In this document: one piece after another, positions 1 through 8,900 of the stretch | Layout: every line of letters begins with the position of its first letter | Position numbering within the stretch: position 1 is the stretch's first letter | From: CAVONV01 sp963697355 | GTDB taxonomy: Bacteria > Acidobacteriota > Vicinamibacteria > Marinacidobacterales > DATDRI01 | Assembly: GCA_963697355.1 (NCBI GenBank) | Contig: CAVONV010000013.1 | Span: 248,001-312,000, forward strand | Direction: 5' to 3' | Length of the DNA: 64,000 nucleotides | Made by a program: the position numbers and the translations under genes | Notes under the pieces: model-generated | Told to the model about the DNA's origin: nothing | The model's database searches: none | The model's input: only the letters and a program-made list of their open reading frames with translations

Positions 1-1267
1 CGTCTGAAGAAAGACTCTTACGACTTGGTGATCTCTGATATCCGAATGCCGGACATGACGGGTGTCGAAGTGCTGAGATACGTCAAGGAGCTGAATTCCG
101 AAATCCCGGTGATCATGATTACGGCTTATGCCTCCACCGAGACTGCCGTAGAAGCCCTTCGGTTAGGGGCCTACGACTACGTGACCAAGCCTTTCAAGAT
201 TGAAGAGCTCAAGAACACGGTGAGCAATGCTTTGGAGAGGCGTCATCTCAAAGAAGAAGTCCTCCACTTGAAGCGAGAGTTTCGTGAAAAGCACGGCGTG
301 GACACGATGATTGGCGAGAGCCCGAAAATGGCCGAGCTCTACGAACAGATCCAAGCCATAGCACGGACGCAGAGCACGGTTTTGGTCACCGGCGAGAGTG
401 GGACAGGTAAGGAGCTCGTTGCGCGAGCCATTCACGTTCACAGCTTGCGATCATCAGAACCGTTCGTCTCCATTAACTGCGGTGCCGTTCCGGAAACGTT
501 GTTGGAGAGCGAGCTTTTCGGGCATATCAAAGGCTCCTTTACGGGTGCCCATGCCAACCACAAAGGTCTCTTCGAAGTCGCCCATACCGGTACGATCTTC
601 CTGGATGAGATCGCCGAGATGAGCCCCTCGATGCAGGTCAAGTTGCTGCGAGTTCTTCAAGAGAAGAAGATCCGACGTATCGGAGCGCCTGGAGAGATCG
701 ATGTCGATGTACGCATCATCGCAGCGACCAACAAGAACCTGGAGTTGATGGTTGGAGAAAAGACGTTCCGAGAGGACTCTGTTCTATCGTTTGGCCGTTA
801 TCCCGATTCATTTGCCGCGCCTCTCGGAACGCCGCGAGGATATTCCTCTACTCGCCGAGCATTTTCTCGGTCGAGCCAACAAACGTATTGGAAAAGCCAT
901 CAGAGGGATCTCGGATGAGGCTCTGGATTTGCTTGCCGTCCATGATTGGCCGGGCAATGTAAGAGAGTTGGAAAACGTCATCGAGCGCGCCGTCGCACTC
1001 GAGACGACACCGATGATACGGGCTGAGAGATTGCCGGAAACGCTGACGAAGCGTAAAGATCTGATGGCTACCTTGGGAGTTACAGATATCCCGAGAGAGT
1101 TTCCCGATGACGGAATCCACTTCCACGACCAGGTGGAAAACGTAGAGAAGCAGCTGCTAAAGGCCGCTCTCGAGCAAGGTGGGGGCGTTCAAACGAAGGC
1201 GGCGAAACTGCTGAACATGAGCTTGCGTTCTTTTCGGTATCTGATCCAGAAATACGATCTGAGGTGA
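1..1267 (+). CDS. Sigma-54-dependent response regulator, PilR-like (5' truncated, frameshifted)
   Basis: NtrC-family activator cut by the window start; the visible part opens inside the receiver domain just before the phospho-acceptor stretch VISDIRMPDMTG. The AAA+ domain follows, with Walker A GESGTGKE, a GSFTGA variant of the sigma-54-contacting GAFTGA loop, and Walker B IFLDEIAEM. The C-terminal Fis-type helix-turn-helix (KAAKLLNMSLRSFRYLIQKY) resembles PilR. The frame breaks at about base 778: in GAGGAC-T-CTGTTCTAT, dropping one T restores the expected REDLFYRL motif, and reading then continues to TGA at 1265-1267. It could control the sigma-54 pilin promoter at 30614, but no link is shown here. 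Family certain; PilR identity moderate. Confidence 0.88.
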
Positions 1268-1269
1268 GG

Positions 1270-1761
1270 ATGTCCTTCTGGCGGGATAAGTGGTTGAACA
1301 TTACGGCGCTCGTAGGCGCTTCGGTTGCGATGGGCCTCTTCCATAACTATGTCGTCTCTCATGAAGGCATCGCTCTGGCCCGTAACCCTCTAAAGGCCGT
1401 GAGTGGATTGGAAGAGAACTGGTTCATAGAGCTCGTCGAGGCTGAAGAAAAATGGAGAGATGGCGTGAGTTTCGTCGATGCCAGGGCCGAGGATTTCTAC
1501 CGTTTCGAAGGACACATCAAGGGTGCGGTGTCTCTACCCTATGAAGATTTTGCTGAGAGCTTCGAGCGCGTAGAAAAACTCCTGCCCTCTCGGGAGCTCG
1601 AAATCGTTTGTTATTGTAGTGGATACGGTTGCGAAGAGAGTGTGGAGCTTGCTAAGTTGTTGAATGCAAAGGGTTATGGGCGCGTATACATCTACGAAGG
1701 AGGTTGGCCGGAATGGAGCGAAGCGGGCCTTCCGGTGGAGCTTCCCAGCTCGAGCGAGTGA
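1270..1761 (+). CDS. Membrane-anchored rhodanese-domain protein
   Basis: 163 aa with one N-terminal hydrophobic segment (about residues 9-27) that probably anchors it with the domain outside the cytoplasm. A single rhodanese domain follows: FVDARAEDFYRFEGHIKGA, then the active-site loop CSGYGCEE, whose first Cys is the expected sulfur or redox nucleophile, and the closing GGWPEWSEAGLPV motif. A second Cys in the loop and one just before it are unusual and hint at thiol-disulfide chemistry. ATG 1270 is preferred because GAGG ends 5 nt upstream; a GTG at 1264 overlapping the upstream stop is the alternative. First of a tightly packed run with the MauE-like and DCC genes. Confidence 0.82.
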   Translation: MSFWRDKWLNITALVGASVAMGLFHNYVVSHEGIALARNPLKAVSGLEENWFIELVEAEEKWRDGVSFVDARAEDFYRFEGHIKGAVSLPYEDFAESFERVEKLLPSRELEIVCYCSGYGCEESVELAKLLNAKGYGRVYIYEGGWPEWSEAGLPVELPSSSE

Positions 1762-1766
1762 ACGAA

Positions 1767-2222
1767 ATGAAGTGGGTCGAAAGCCGATCGGTCGGGCTGG
1801 TTTGCCGTTTGGTTCTGGGCGGTGTGTTCGTCTATGCGAGCGCGGACAAGATCCTGCACCCGGTCGAGTTCTCCAAGGTCGTCTATAACTATCAACTTCT
1901 GCCCTTCGTCCTGTCCAACTTCGTGGCCATGGTCCTTCCTTGGTTGGAGCTTTTCGTCGGATTGGCGCTCATCGTGGGGGTGCTGCGGTTCGAAAGCTCA
2001 TTGATTCTGAGTGTGCTCCTGCTCGTTTTCATCGTTGCCCTTAGCGTCAACCTCTTTCGCGGAGTCGACATCGACTGTGGATGCCTCACGCTCTCCGGCG
2101 AGGGACGGAGCATCGGCTGGATGAGCGTCATCGAAGACTTACTGTTACTCGCTGCGGCACTCATCGTGGCTCACCGAGCACGCCGCGAAGAGCTCGGGAT
2201 TCAAGGTAAGATGGAGGCGTGA
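1767..2222 (+). CDS. DoxX/MauE-like membrane protein
   Basis: 151 aa with four hydrophobic helices. It has the layout of the DoxX/MauE superfamily: first-helix RLVLGGVFVYASADKILHP, then PWLELFVGLALIVG, then a loop with CGC (DIDCGCLT). MauE proteins support disulfide formation in exported partners, and paired cysteines are typical of that branch. It starts 5 nt after the rhodanese stop, and the downstream DCC-family gene overlaps its stop codon, so the three are probably co-translated. Inferred role: electron or disulfide relay across the membrane. Substrate unknown. Confidence 0.78.
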   Translation: MKWVESRSVGLVCRLVLGGVFVYASADKILHPVEFSKVVYNYQLLPFVLSNFVAMVLPWLELFVGLALIVGVLRFESSLILSVLLLVFIVALSVNLFRGVDIDCGCLTLSGEGRSIGWMSVIEDLLLLAAALIVAHRARREELGIQGKMEA

Positions 2223-2653
2223 GCCAAGGACCTCGGGGAGAACGTTTCATCATCCTCTACGACGGTCTCTGCGGATTGTGTAACCGCCTCAACCGTTTCG
2301 TTCTGAAGCGTGACACTGAGGGTCGTTTCCGTTTTGCTTCTCTACAAAGCGAGTTCTCACGCGAGATTCTCGTGAGGCACCAACGTCCGGCGACGGAGGT
2401 GAATACTCTCTACCTGCTTCGAGAGGCCTCCGCGGGACCCGAAGAGCTCCTTTCGAGGTCGGAAGCGGTCGTGACGATCTTGGACCAACTGAAAGGGTTC
2501 CGGATTTGGGTAGGGCTCATGAAGATTTTACCGAAGGCGCTCACGGACTTGGGCTACGATCTGATAGCCAAGAACCGTTACCGTATCTTTGGGAGGTACG
2601 AGGTTTGTCCTCTCCCTGGACCCGGTGAGCGAGAGCGGTTCATTCAGACATAG
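2219..2653 (+). CDS. DCC-family thiol-disulfide oxidoreductase (DUF393)
   Basis: 144 aa. The N-terminus carries the family signature YDGLCGLCNRLNRFVLKRD, a thioredoxin-like CxxC following Asp, and RFASLQS follows as in other DUF393 members. GTG start overlaps the upstream TGA (GTGA), which implies translational coupling to the MauE-like gene. With rhodanese and MauE-like neighbours it forms a small thiol-redox set. No signal peptide is seen, so it probably acts in the cytoplasm or at the inner membrane face. Family firm; partner unknown. Confidence 0.85.
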   Translation: MSQGPRGERFIILYDGLCGLCNRLNRFVLKRDTEGRFRFASLQSEFSREILVRHQRPATEVNTLYLLREASAGPEELLSRSEAVVTILDQLKGFRIWVGLMKILPKALTDLGYDLIAKNRYRIFGRYEVCPLPGPGERERFIQT

Positions 2654-2668
2654 TGATTGAGTAGGGCG

Positions 2669-3931
2669 ATGAAGACGAGAGAAAAAGTGGTTCTATGTGC
2701 AGTGGCGATCCAGCTCTATTGCTCGGACCAGAGGCAAACGCCGCCAACGAACCCCATCGAAGCCCCGTTGGAGACGCTGGCCGATTGTCGAGTTGTTCCG
2801 GAATACGAGCGCTCGCTGAACAGAGTCGTCATTTCATTGAGTATAGGGGACACGACGCTCGCGCTTCAGGAGAGCATTCTGGAACGGCTGCCCGACTATA
2901 CGGAGATTCTTCTTTTGACTCCGGACATCCTTGTCGAGCGGATCGAGAACGAGCTCGAGAACAAGCCCTACTCCGACCGTGTTCGAATCCTCGCATTCGA
3001 GACCATCAGAATCAAAGACGGTCGTTTTTTCCTGGTCCGTCCGGAAAAGGACCAGTTGGTTCAGGTGGATACGGTAGACTCATTTCGTGCGAGACATTCG
3101 GGCACGGAGTGGGCTCAAGATCTTTTCGAAGTGATGAGAAGGCCGGGCGGCCGGACCGTGCTGCATATTTCGGAAGTCTACAAGTACTACAGCTCGGTCG
3201 ATTCGAACACGAGCTCGTCCGTTTTGGCGGACAATGGGTACTTGAAGGAGATTTCGATTGCCGAGGCGGAAGTGGTGAGAGGACCGCTGGTTTTTCAGGG
3301 TGGCAATATCCTTTACGGCGAGGTTGATGGTAGAAAAGTCGTGTTCTGTGGAGGAGATGTGCTCAACAAGACACGCATGGTGTGGCGCGGTCTGATTGGC
3401 GAGGAGCTGTCGGATGCGAGAATCGTCGAGCTGATTGAGAGGATTCATGGTGCGGACGAGGTTGTTGTTGCGTCGATCGATGCCGGTGATCGTTTGCAGC
3501 CCGAGCTCTTGTACCATTTGGACCAAGCGATGATCCCGTTGGACGGCGGTGTTGTGGGTGTGGCCCGAATCGTTGGTCCATCTTCAGCCGAGGAGGCGGA
3601 GGATAGGGGCGAAAGGCTCGTCATGCAATACCTTGAAAAGCTGAGGACGAGCCTCTCGAGCTCCGGCTTCAAACTCGTCGATGTCGACATGACGGTGGAG
3701 AATCTTCAGCGCTACCAGAACTATGTCAACGCCATTCCTTATGTGGATGCTCAGACCCAACAGAAGACGTTGCTCATGCCAACGTTTTCGGGGCAAACGG
3801 ATTTGGACAAAGAGATCGTCGAGAAGAACATCGAGACCTTCGAGTCTCTGGGATACCGGGTGATCACCGTTGGTACCGACGCCGACCAGGGCAAGGGCGG
3901 GATCCACTGTTTGGTGAATGTGCTCGAGTGA
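2669..3931 (+). CDS. Guanidino-modifying (agmatine/peptidyl-arginine deiminase-like) fold protein, exported
   Basis: About 420 aa. A hydrophobic N-terminus (residues 5-17) followed by Cys suggests export, perhaps as a lipoprotein. Motifs fit the pentein/guanidino-modifying superfamily: FQGGNILYG and VVFCGGDVL (the EGGN-type segment), YHLDQAMIPL (HxD), and a C-terminal GGIHCLVNVLE whose Cys sits where the deiminase nucleophile sits. The rest is too divergent to name a substrate. ATG 2669 is chosen; a TTG at 2657 is possible. It follows the DCC gene by 15 nt and so probably belongs to the redox run. It could be a peptidyl-arginine deiminase or an inactive relative. Confidence 0.62.
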   Translation: MKTREKVVLCAVAIQLYCSDQRQTPPTNPIEAPLETLADCRVVPEYERSLNRVVISLSIGDTTLALQESILERLPDYTEILLLTPDILVERIENELENKPYSDRVRILAFETIRIKDGRFFLVRPEKDQLVQVDTVDSFRARHSGTEWAQDLFEVMRRPGGRTVLHISEVYKYYSSVDSNTSSSVLADNGYLKEISIAEAEVVRGPLVFQGGNILYGEVDGRKVVFCGGDVLNKTRMVWRGLIGEELSDARIVELIERIHGADEVVVASIDAGDRLQPELLYHLDQAMIPLDGGVVGVARIVGPSSAEEAEDRGERLVMQYLEKLRTSLSSSGFKLVDVDMTVENLQRYQNYVNAIPYVDAQTQQKTLLMPTFSGQTDLDKEIVEKNIETFESLGYRVITVGTDADQGKGGIHCLVNVLE

Positions 3932-3937
3932 CAGAAG

Positions 3938-4021
3938 AACTCAAGAACTTAAGTAACTCGAGAACTCGAGAATCGGACAGGACTCTTTCCTTGAGTACTC
4001 GGGTACTTGAGTACTTGAGTT
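3938..4021. repeat. Inverted arrays of an 8-bp repeat between convergent genes
   Basis: Four units near AACTCAAG (3938-3970) face four units in the opposite orientation, CTTGAGTA/CTCGGGTA (3990-4021). The two arrays can pair into an imperfect hairpin exactly between two convergent gene ends, as a bidirectional terminator would. The same octamer family recurs at 11762, 36099, 51453 and 53419. Confidence 0.75.
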
Positions 4022-4028
4022 GTTTCTT

Positions 4029-5166
4029 TCACGCGATGCTCTCTATGATCTGCGAGAGTGCTTCGCGTGTGAGTTTTCTAGGATTGTTGGCGAGGCGCTC
4101 CAGGTTTACATTGTCCAGGAGGAACTGGCGGTCCGCCGGCGTTCTTATTCCCACATCATGCAAGCGGGTAGGTAAGCCCAGTGACTCGATGAGCTCGGCA
4201 ATCCGTTGCCGGGAAGATTCCGGCGTCCCGGGAACCCAGCAGAACTCGCACCTCGTCAATAGCGCGCCTCACGTCCTCGGCCCCTCGTTCAGACTGACAG
4301 TCCTCCGCTGTCACCCGTGAGTTGTAAACGAGCGTCGGACCCAGCGTTAGGGCGACAGCGAGGCCATGGGGAACCCCGAACCGAGATGTCATGGTGTAGG
4401 AAATGGCGTGGGGAGCGGTGGTCCTGGTGACGTCGATGGCCTTGCCTGCGAGATGGGAAGCTCTGGACATGGCGAGGCGGCAAACGGGCGTCGGCCGGTG
4501 AACCGCCTCGGAGAGGTGTTTCAGAGCGAGTCGTATCGCTTCCCGGGAATGGGTTTCGGATTGAGGGGTTGCCCGGATGGACCACATCGACTCGACGGCC
4601 TGTGAGAAGGCGTCTAGCCCGGTGACGGCGGTGATTCCAGGCGGCATGCTATAGGTTAACTCGGGATCGACGATGGCATAGGACGGCCGCATCGTCGGGT
4701 GGGCCAGCGAGTGTTTGTGGTCGTCGACATAGACAACGGCAAAGTGAGTGACTTCACTTCCCGTTCCGGCGGTCGTTGGAAGGGCCATGACGGGTGGTCC
4801 GGGCGTTCGGATGTCCTTCCGTCCGAGTACGATATCCAAGGGGGAAGAGCTTTGTGCCGACAAAATCGCAATGAGCTTGGCCGTATCGATAGCGGTGCCG
4901 CCGCCCACGGCTAGGATCAAATCCCATGATGCTTGACGAAAGAGGCTGAGGCCCCTTTCGATGTCGTCCATTTTCGGATGGGACTCGAAACCCGAAAAGG
5001 TTGCCACCTCTCTGGTCCTCAGTATGTCTTCGAGTGCCGCCTCGGCCCCGCTGGTAGAGTAGGAGGTCCGTCCCGCCACCAAGAATACTGATTGGACATT
5101 GTTCTTCAGAAGAAATGTGCCCACCTGACGGATGCTGCCCGGCCCAAATACAATGTTTGGATTCAT
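4029..5166 (-). CDS. Phosphonoacetaldehyde reductase-like iron-containing alcohol dehydrogenase (one frameshift)
   Basis: Group III metal-dependent alcohol dehydrogenase, 378 aa after repair. Seen: start MNPNIVFGPGS, nucleotide-binding LILAVGGGTAIDTAK, PTTAGTGSEVT, the metal region GLDAFSQAVESMW (Gln where many family members have the second His ligand), and FGVPHGLAVALTL. In this cluster it most likely reduces phosphonoacetaldehyde to 2-hydroxyethylphosphonate, as PhpC- and FomC-type enzymes do. The frame breaks near 4237, in the run CTGCTGGGTTCCC; removing one G joins LL to VPGTPESSRQ and the normal C-terminus ending in SIA. Its ATG overlaps the decarboxylase stop (ATGA). Family firm; substrate inferred from context. 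Confidence 0.82.
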
Positions 5167-6293
5167 GAGCGCAATCGTCTCATGAAGGCTTGTTTGTTCT
5201 CCAAAGGGGTCGTGGTGGGCCGTCCTAGCTCGGCGCGGGAGCCGCATTGAGTACGGATCTCGAGGAGGCTCGGTCCCTCGGAGCTCGAGAGCCTGTCGAG
5301 CTTCGAAGGGAGCTCATCGACTTTGTTCGTAGAGTCCGTCGATCCGGTATCCACATGCCTTTGCGATGGCGGGGAAATCGACATCGAATCCGGCCGTAGG
5401 TTGGCTGCCCACTGATTCGTGAGCTCCGTTGTTGATCAACAGATGCTTGAAATTTGTGGGACCCACGCTGCCGATGGTGGCCAAAGCGCCCATGTGCATG
5501 AGCAGCGCTCCGTCGCCATCCAAGCAGTAGACTTGCTTTTTCGGTTGTGCGCGAGCGACTCCAAGCGCGATGTGCGAAGCATGGCCCATGGAGCCGACCG
5601 TCAGGAAATCGGCTCCCGGCGGGTGTCCCAAGCTCGCCCGTATTTCAAAGAGCTCGCGGGATGCCTTACCCGTCGTGGAGACGATGACTGCGGAAGGGGG
5701 GAGGCGTCTCAACGAGCCGCCGAACGACCTCTTCACGGCTCATGGTGTAAGGATTGGCTGCCTTTTGCGTGAGAGAATAGGGCGCGAAGGTCCCCTTGCG
5801 GACCACCAAAGCGACGGGCCCGGAGAGACGTCTCGCATCCGCCACCGCTTCATCGATGGACGATAGCGCCTCGTCAAGCGTTTCAGGAAGCACTTTGTAG
5901 GGAATGTCGAGGCACTCCAAGAGGGGAAGGGTGATCTTCCCTTGTTTGGTGTGTTGGGGCTCATCAGCGATGGCCCGGCTCGCCGCGCCATCCGATCAAT
6001 AGCAGCATCGGGATGGAGTAGACATCTGGATCGGCGAGGGAAACGAGAGGATTGATGGCGTTGCCCTGCCCTGAGTTTTGCATGTAGACCAGTGCCAACT
6101 TACCGGTAGCGAGGTGGTAGCCGGTAGCTAGCCCGATGGCGGCCCCCTCATTCGCCGTAATGAGATGACTGCAATCCTCGGCGTGATCCGTGATGTAAGC
6201 GCAGAAGCTCTTGAGTAGGGAGTCCGGCACACCTGCGAAGAGCCCGATATCGAGGTTCCGAAACTTGTCGTATATAGATTGACAGTCCAGCAT
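5163..6293 (-). CDS. aepY: Phosphonopyruvate decarboxylase (three frameshifts)
   Basis: Thiamine-diphosphate enzyme converting phosphonopyruvate to phosphonoacetaldehyde, the irreversible step that pulls PEP mutase forward. N-terminal PYR domain: GVPDSLLKSFCAYI, ANEGAAIGLATGYHLATGK, YMQNSGQGNAINPLVSL. C-terminal ThDP domain: GKASRELFEIRA, FLTVGSMGHASHIALGVA, and YCLDGDGALLMHMGAL (the GDG...N metal site). The tail RPTTTPLENKQAFM is typical. The frame breaks at about 5966, 5698 (a C6 run on the coding strand) and 5335 (A3). Removing one base at each gives 375 aa, the family's usual length. Starts 17 nt after the upstream gene; stop overlaps the next ATG. All expected motifs are present, so decay is less likely than sequence error. 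Confidence 0.86.
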
Positions 6294-6310
6294 ACTTGCT
6301 CGCCTCCGAG

Positions 6311-7595
6311 TCAGTGGATGTAACCCAAAGACCGCAGTTGGTCCTTGAGCCGTTCTTCGATGTGGGCTCCGGAGAGCTCGCGGAGTGAAGCGCCCGGTTT
6401 CGTGCGTGTCCACCCAGGCGATAGGTCTTTCTAGCGACAGCGCATCCTCGAGGACCTTTCCCTCCAAGTCCCGAGCCACGGGAAGGCCCATCAAGTGAAG
6501 GACAGTAGGTGCGATGTCGTACACGGAGACTTCGGCGAGCTCGATACCCTTCCGGAATCCGGGCCCTGAAGCAATGAAGATGCCGTCCGGAGCGGACTCC
6601 TTGTGATCGTAGCCTTTTGAGGTACGCTCGAACCCGTGGTCGGAGACGATGATCACATCGGTGTCGTTGTCTGTATACTTCAGAAGTCGTCCCAGGAGCT
6701 CATCTTCATGAGCATATACGGGTTCCAACATTCGGCTGAACGCGACTTCGTCGCGTTTCTCAACGGGTAGGAACTCCCACATGTAGTGGGATGCCACGTC
6801 GATTTTTCCCAAGAGAATGGCGAAGTACTCGGGCCGGCGGTCTGTGGACAGTAGATGCAGCGCGGCATGCTCACCCCGGAGATCGTGCCCATACAGGAAA
6901 AGCGCCTGCTCCCAACGGGCCGGGGTTAGTTCGTGCTCAGATGCCGGTTTCGAGCGGTCGGAAAGAACTCTCAGCTTACCTTCTTCGAGCATGCGCCGCA
7001 TCCACGGCCATTCCGTCGACTCGATTCTTGCGAGCTCCGAACTGAGCTCTCTCGGAAAAGTCGCCTCTTCCAAACGCGCTCGTTCGCGTCGACTGAACTG
7101 ATCCGAGACCATGAAACCGTGCACCGGCTCCGCAGGCCAGGTAGCCCACCAATTGACGATGCCGACACTTCGGTTCGCCCGAGAGAGGATCGTCCAGAGC
7201 GCCTCGACCTTTCTGATCGAAGAGCTGACCAGAAGAGGCTCTCCGGTCTCTTCATCGACGATGTCCCAACCCGTGAGACCGTGCTCCGAAGGAGTTTTTC
7301 CAGTCGCGATGGAGGTCCAGACGACAACCGAGAGACTAGGCTCGATCGTCTTCAAGGGTGCGCGGACCCCTCGGTCGATGAGGCGCCTCAAGTTGGGCAG
7401 GGACCCACGGGCCAGCATGGGGTCGATGAAATTCCAGCTTGCACCGTCGAGGCCAACCAGGAGCACCTTGATCGAAGACGACGGCGGCGGTGACGGCGCC
7501 CCACAGCTTGCTGACAGACCAACCAGGAGTAGTCCTCGAGCGTAGCTCTTAGCTCGGCGGCCCAGACGGCCCCGCCTACCAAAAAGGAGCGTCAT
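6311..7595 (-). CDS. Alkaline-phosphatase-superfamily phosphodiesterase/transferase, lipoprotein-like (one frameshift)
   Basis: 427 aa after repair. A hydrophobic leader ends in LSASC and suggests a lipid-anchored exported protein. Type I phosphodiesterase/nucleotide pyrophosphatase fold: metal-binding VLLVGLDGASW, presumed nucleophile Thr in VVWTSIATGKTPSEHG, IDVASHYMW, VIIVSDHGFE, and a closing DIAPTVLHLMGLP. The frame breaks near 6377; dropping one base turns the end into ELSGAHIEERLKDQLRSLGYIH, the tail type shared with the similar proteins at 16538 and 23227. It starts directly after the PEP mutase stop, so it is in the phosphonate operon. It may transfer or cleave phosphonate esters outside the cell; substrate unproven. 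Confidence 0.8.
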
Positions 7596-8900
7596 CTATT
7601 TCCCTCCAGGAATGAGTGTGAGGATCTCGTCGATGGACATCAAGTGGTCCTCTACTTCCTTCGCGCGGGAGTGCTCGAGGATCGTCTTCGCGGTTTCCAC
7701 CATCACCGGGTAGGCGCTTCGAAGGAGATGGTTGGCATAGATCACCAATCGGACACCTGCGCTCTCGAGCTCTTCTTCTGTGACGTGGCTGTAGGCGGTC
7801 GGTACAGCCACCAGAGGAACTTGGCGCTTGAGACGGGCATATTCGGCGCAAAACTCGAAGAGCTCCTTGGGGTCTCGTTGTTTGGCGTGGATCATGATGG
7901 CGTCGGCCCCCGCCTCGATGTAGGCGGAGGCACGGGCCAGAGCATCGTAGATACCTTGCTTCAAGATGAGAGACTCGATTCTCGCGATGATCATGAAATC
8001 GTCCGTTACCTGTGCGGCTTTGCCGGCGCTCACCTTGTGGGCAAAGGCATTCTTGTCGTCCTGCCTCTGCACGACGTCGGTGCCGAAAAGCGAGTTCTTT
8101 TTGAGACCCACTTTGTCTTCGATGATGACCGCTGATATTCCCAGGCGCTCGAGTGTCTTGACGGTGAAAACGAAATGCTCGGTAATCCCTCCCGTGTCGC
8201 CGTCGAAGATGATGGGTTTGGTCGTGATCTCCAGTATGTCCTCGATCGTCGCAAGGCGGGATGTGAGGCTCACATACTCGATGTCGGGACGGCCTTTCGC
8301 CGTGGAGTCGGTGAGGCTCGAGATCCATACGGCGTCGAACTCCTTTTTGACCCCTTCTTTTTGAACAGAGGTGTTCTCTACGATGAGTCCCGTCAGTCCG
8401 TTGTGAGCTTCGAGAGCTCGGGTCATCGGTTTGACGGCCAGGAGTCGGCGGAGTCGTTTCATGCGGATCTCGGGCGTTGTTCCGATCTCGCGCAAGCTCG
8501 CGTTCAACTGAGTCGAAGAAATGCCCGCGGTGTAGGGAGGCTCTACTAGAGTCCCGCCCCATTCTTCGAGGGTTTCCAGGACCCGATGACGTGTTTCGCT
8601 TTGAACGCCCGTTTTCCAGTCGTCGCCGTGGACGACGAAGTCGGGTTTGAGTTTCTTGAGGTTGGGAACGTAGTCGAGTGTTTCCTGCGGGATGACCGTC
8701 ACGACGCCTTTGATTTGCTCGACGACCGCTTTCCTTTGTTCGTAGCTCAAGAATGGCAGCCGTTTGTACCCGGCAATCGCTTCATCGGTGAGAAGGCCTA
8801 CCGTCACTTCTCCCAGGTCTCGAGCCACCTTGATGATGTTCATATGGCCGGGGTGGACCAGGTCGGCGCTCATTGCGACGTATACCTTTGGCATCTTCAT
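7596..8900 (-). CDS. aepX: Bifunctional cytidylyltransferase / phosphoenolpyruvate mutase
   Basis: 434 aa, two domains. Residues about 1-135 are a glycerol-3-phosphate-cytidylyltransferase-type nucleotidyltransferase with the HPGH signature (LVHPGHMNIIKVARDLG) and the late GISST motif. Residues about 140-434 are PEP mutase: SSLTDSTAKGRPD, FDGDTGG (metal Asp), the diagnostic EDKVGLKKNSLFG, and ARIESLI. The mutase makes the C-P bond (PEP to phosphonopyruvate). The fused domain would activate a phosphonate product with CTP. ATG overlaps the upstream stop (ATGA) and the next gene starts immediately after the stop, so the operon is tightly coupled. PEP mutase call is firm; the nucleotidyl substrate is inferred. 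Confidence 0.93.
   Translation of the reverse strand: MKMPKVYVAMSADLVHPGHMNIIKVARDLGEVTVGLLTDEAIAGYKRLPFLSYEQRKAVVEQIKGVVTVIPQETLDYVPNLKKLKPDFVVHGDDWKTGVQSETRHRVLETLEEWGGTLVEPPYTAGISSTQLNASLREIGTTPEIRMKRLRRLLAVKPMTRALEAHNGLTGLIVENTSVQKEGVKKEFDAVWISSLTDSTAKGRPDIEYVSLTSRLATIEDILEITTKPIIFDGDTGGITEHFVFTVKTLERLGISAVIIEDKVGLKKNSLFGTDVVQRQDDKNAFAHKVSAGKAAQVTDDFMIIARIESLILKQGIYDALARASAYIEAGADAIMIHAKQRDPKELFEFCAEYARLKRQVPLVAVPTAYSHVTEEELESAGVRLVIYANHLLRSAYPVMVETAKTILEHSRAKEVEDHLMSIDEILTLIPGGK

Noticed and set aside
7576..8562. A 328-codon minus-strand frame overlapping the PEP mutase gene
   Set aside because: Composition is Arg/His/Asp-rich, no domain, and it lies fully inside the firm mutase gene in another frame.
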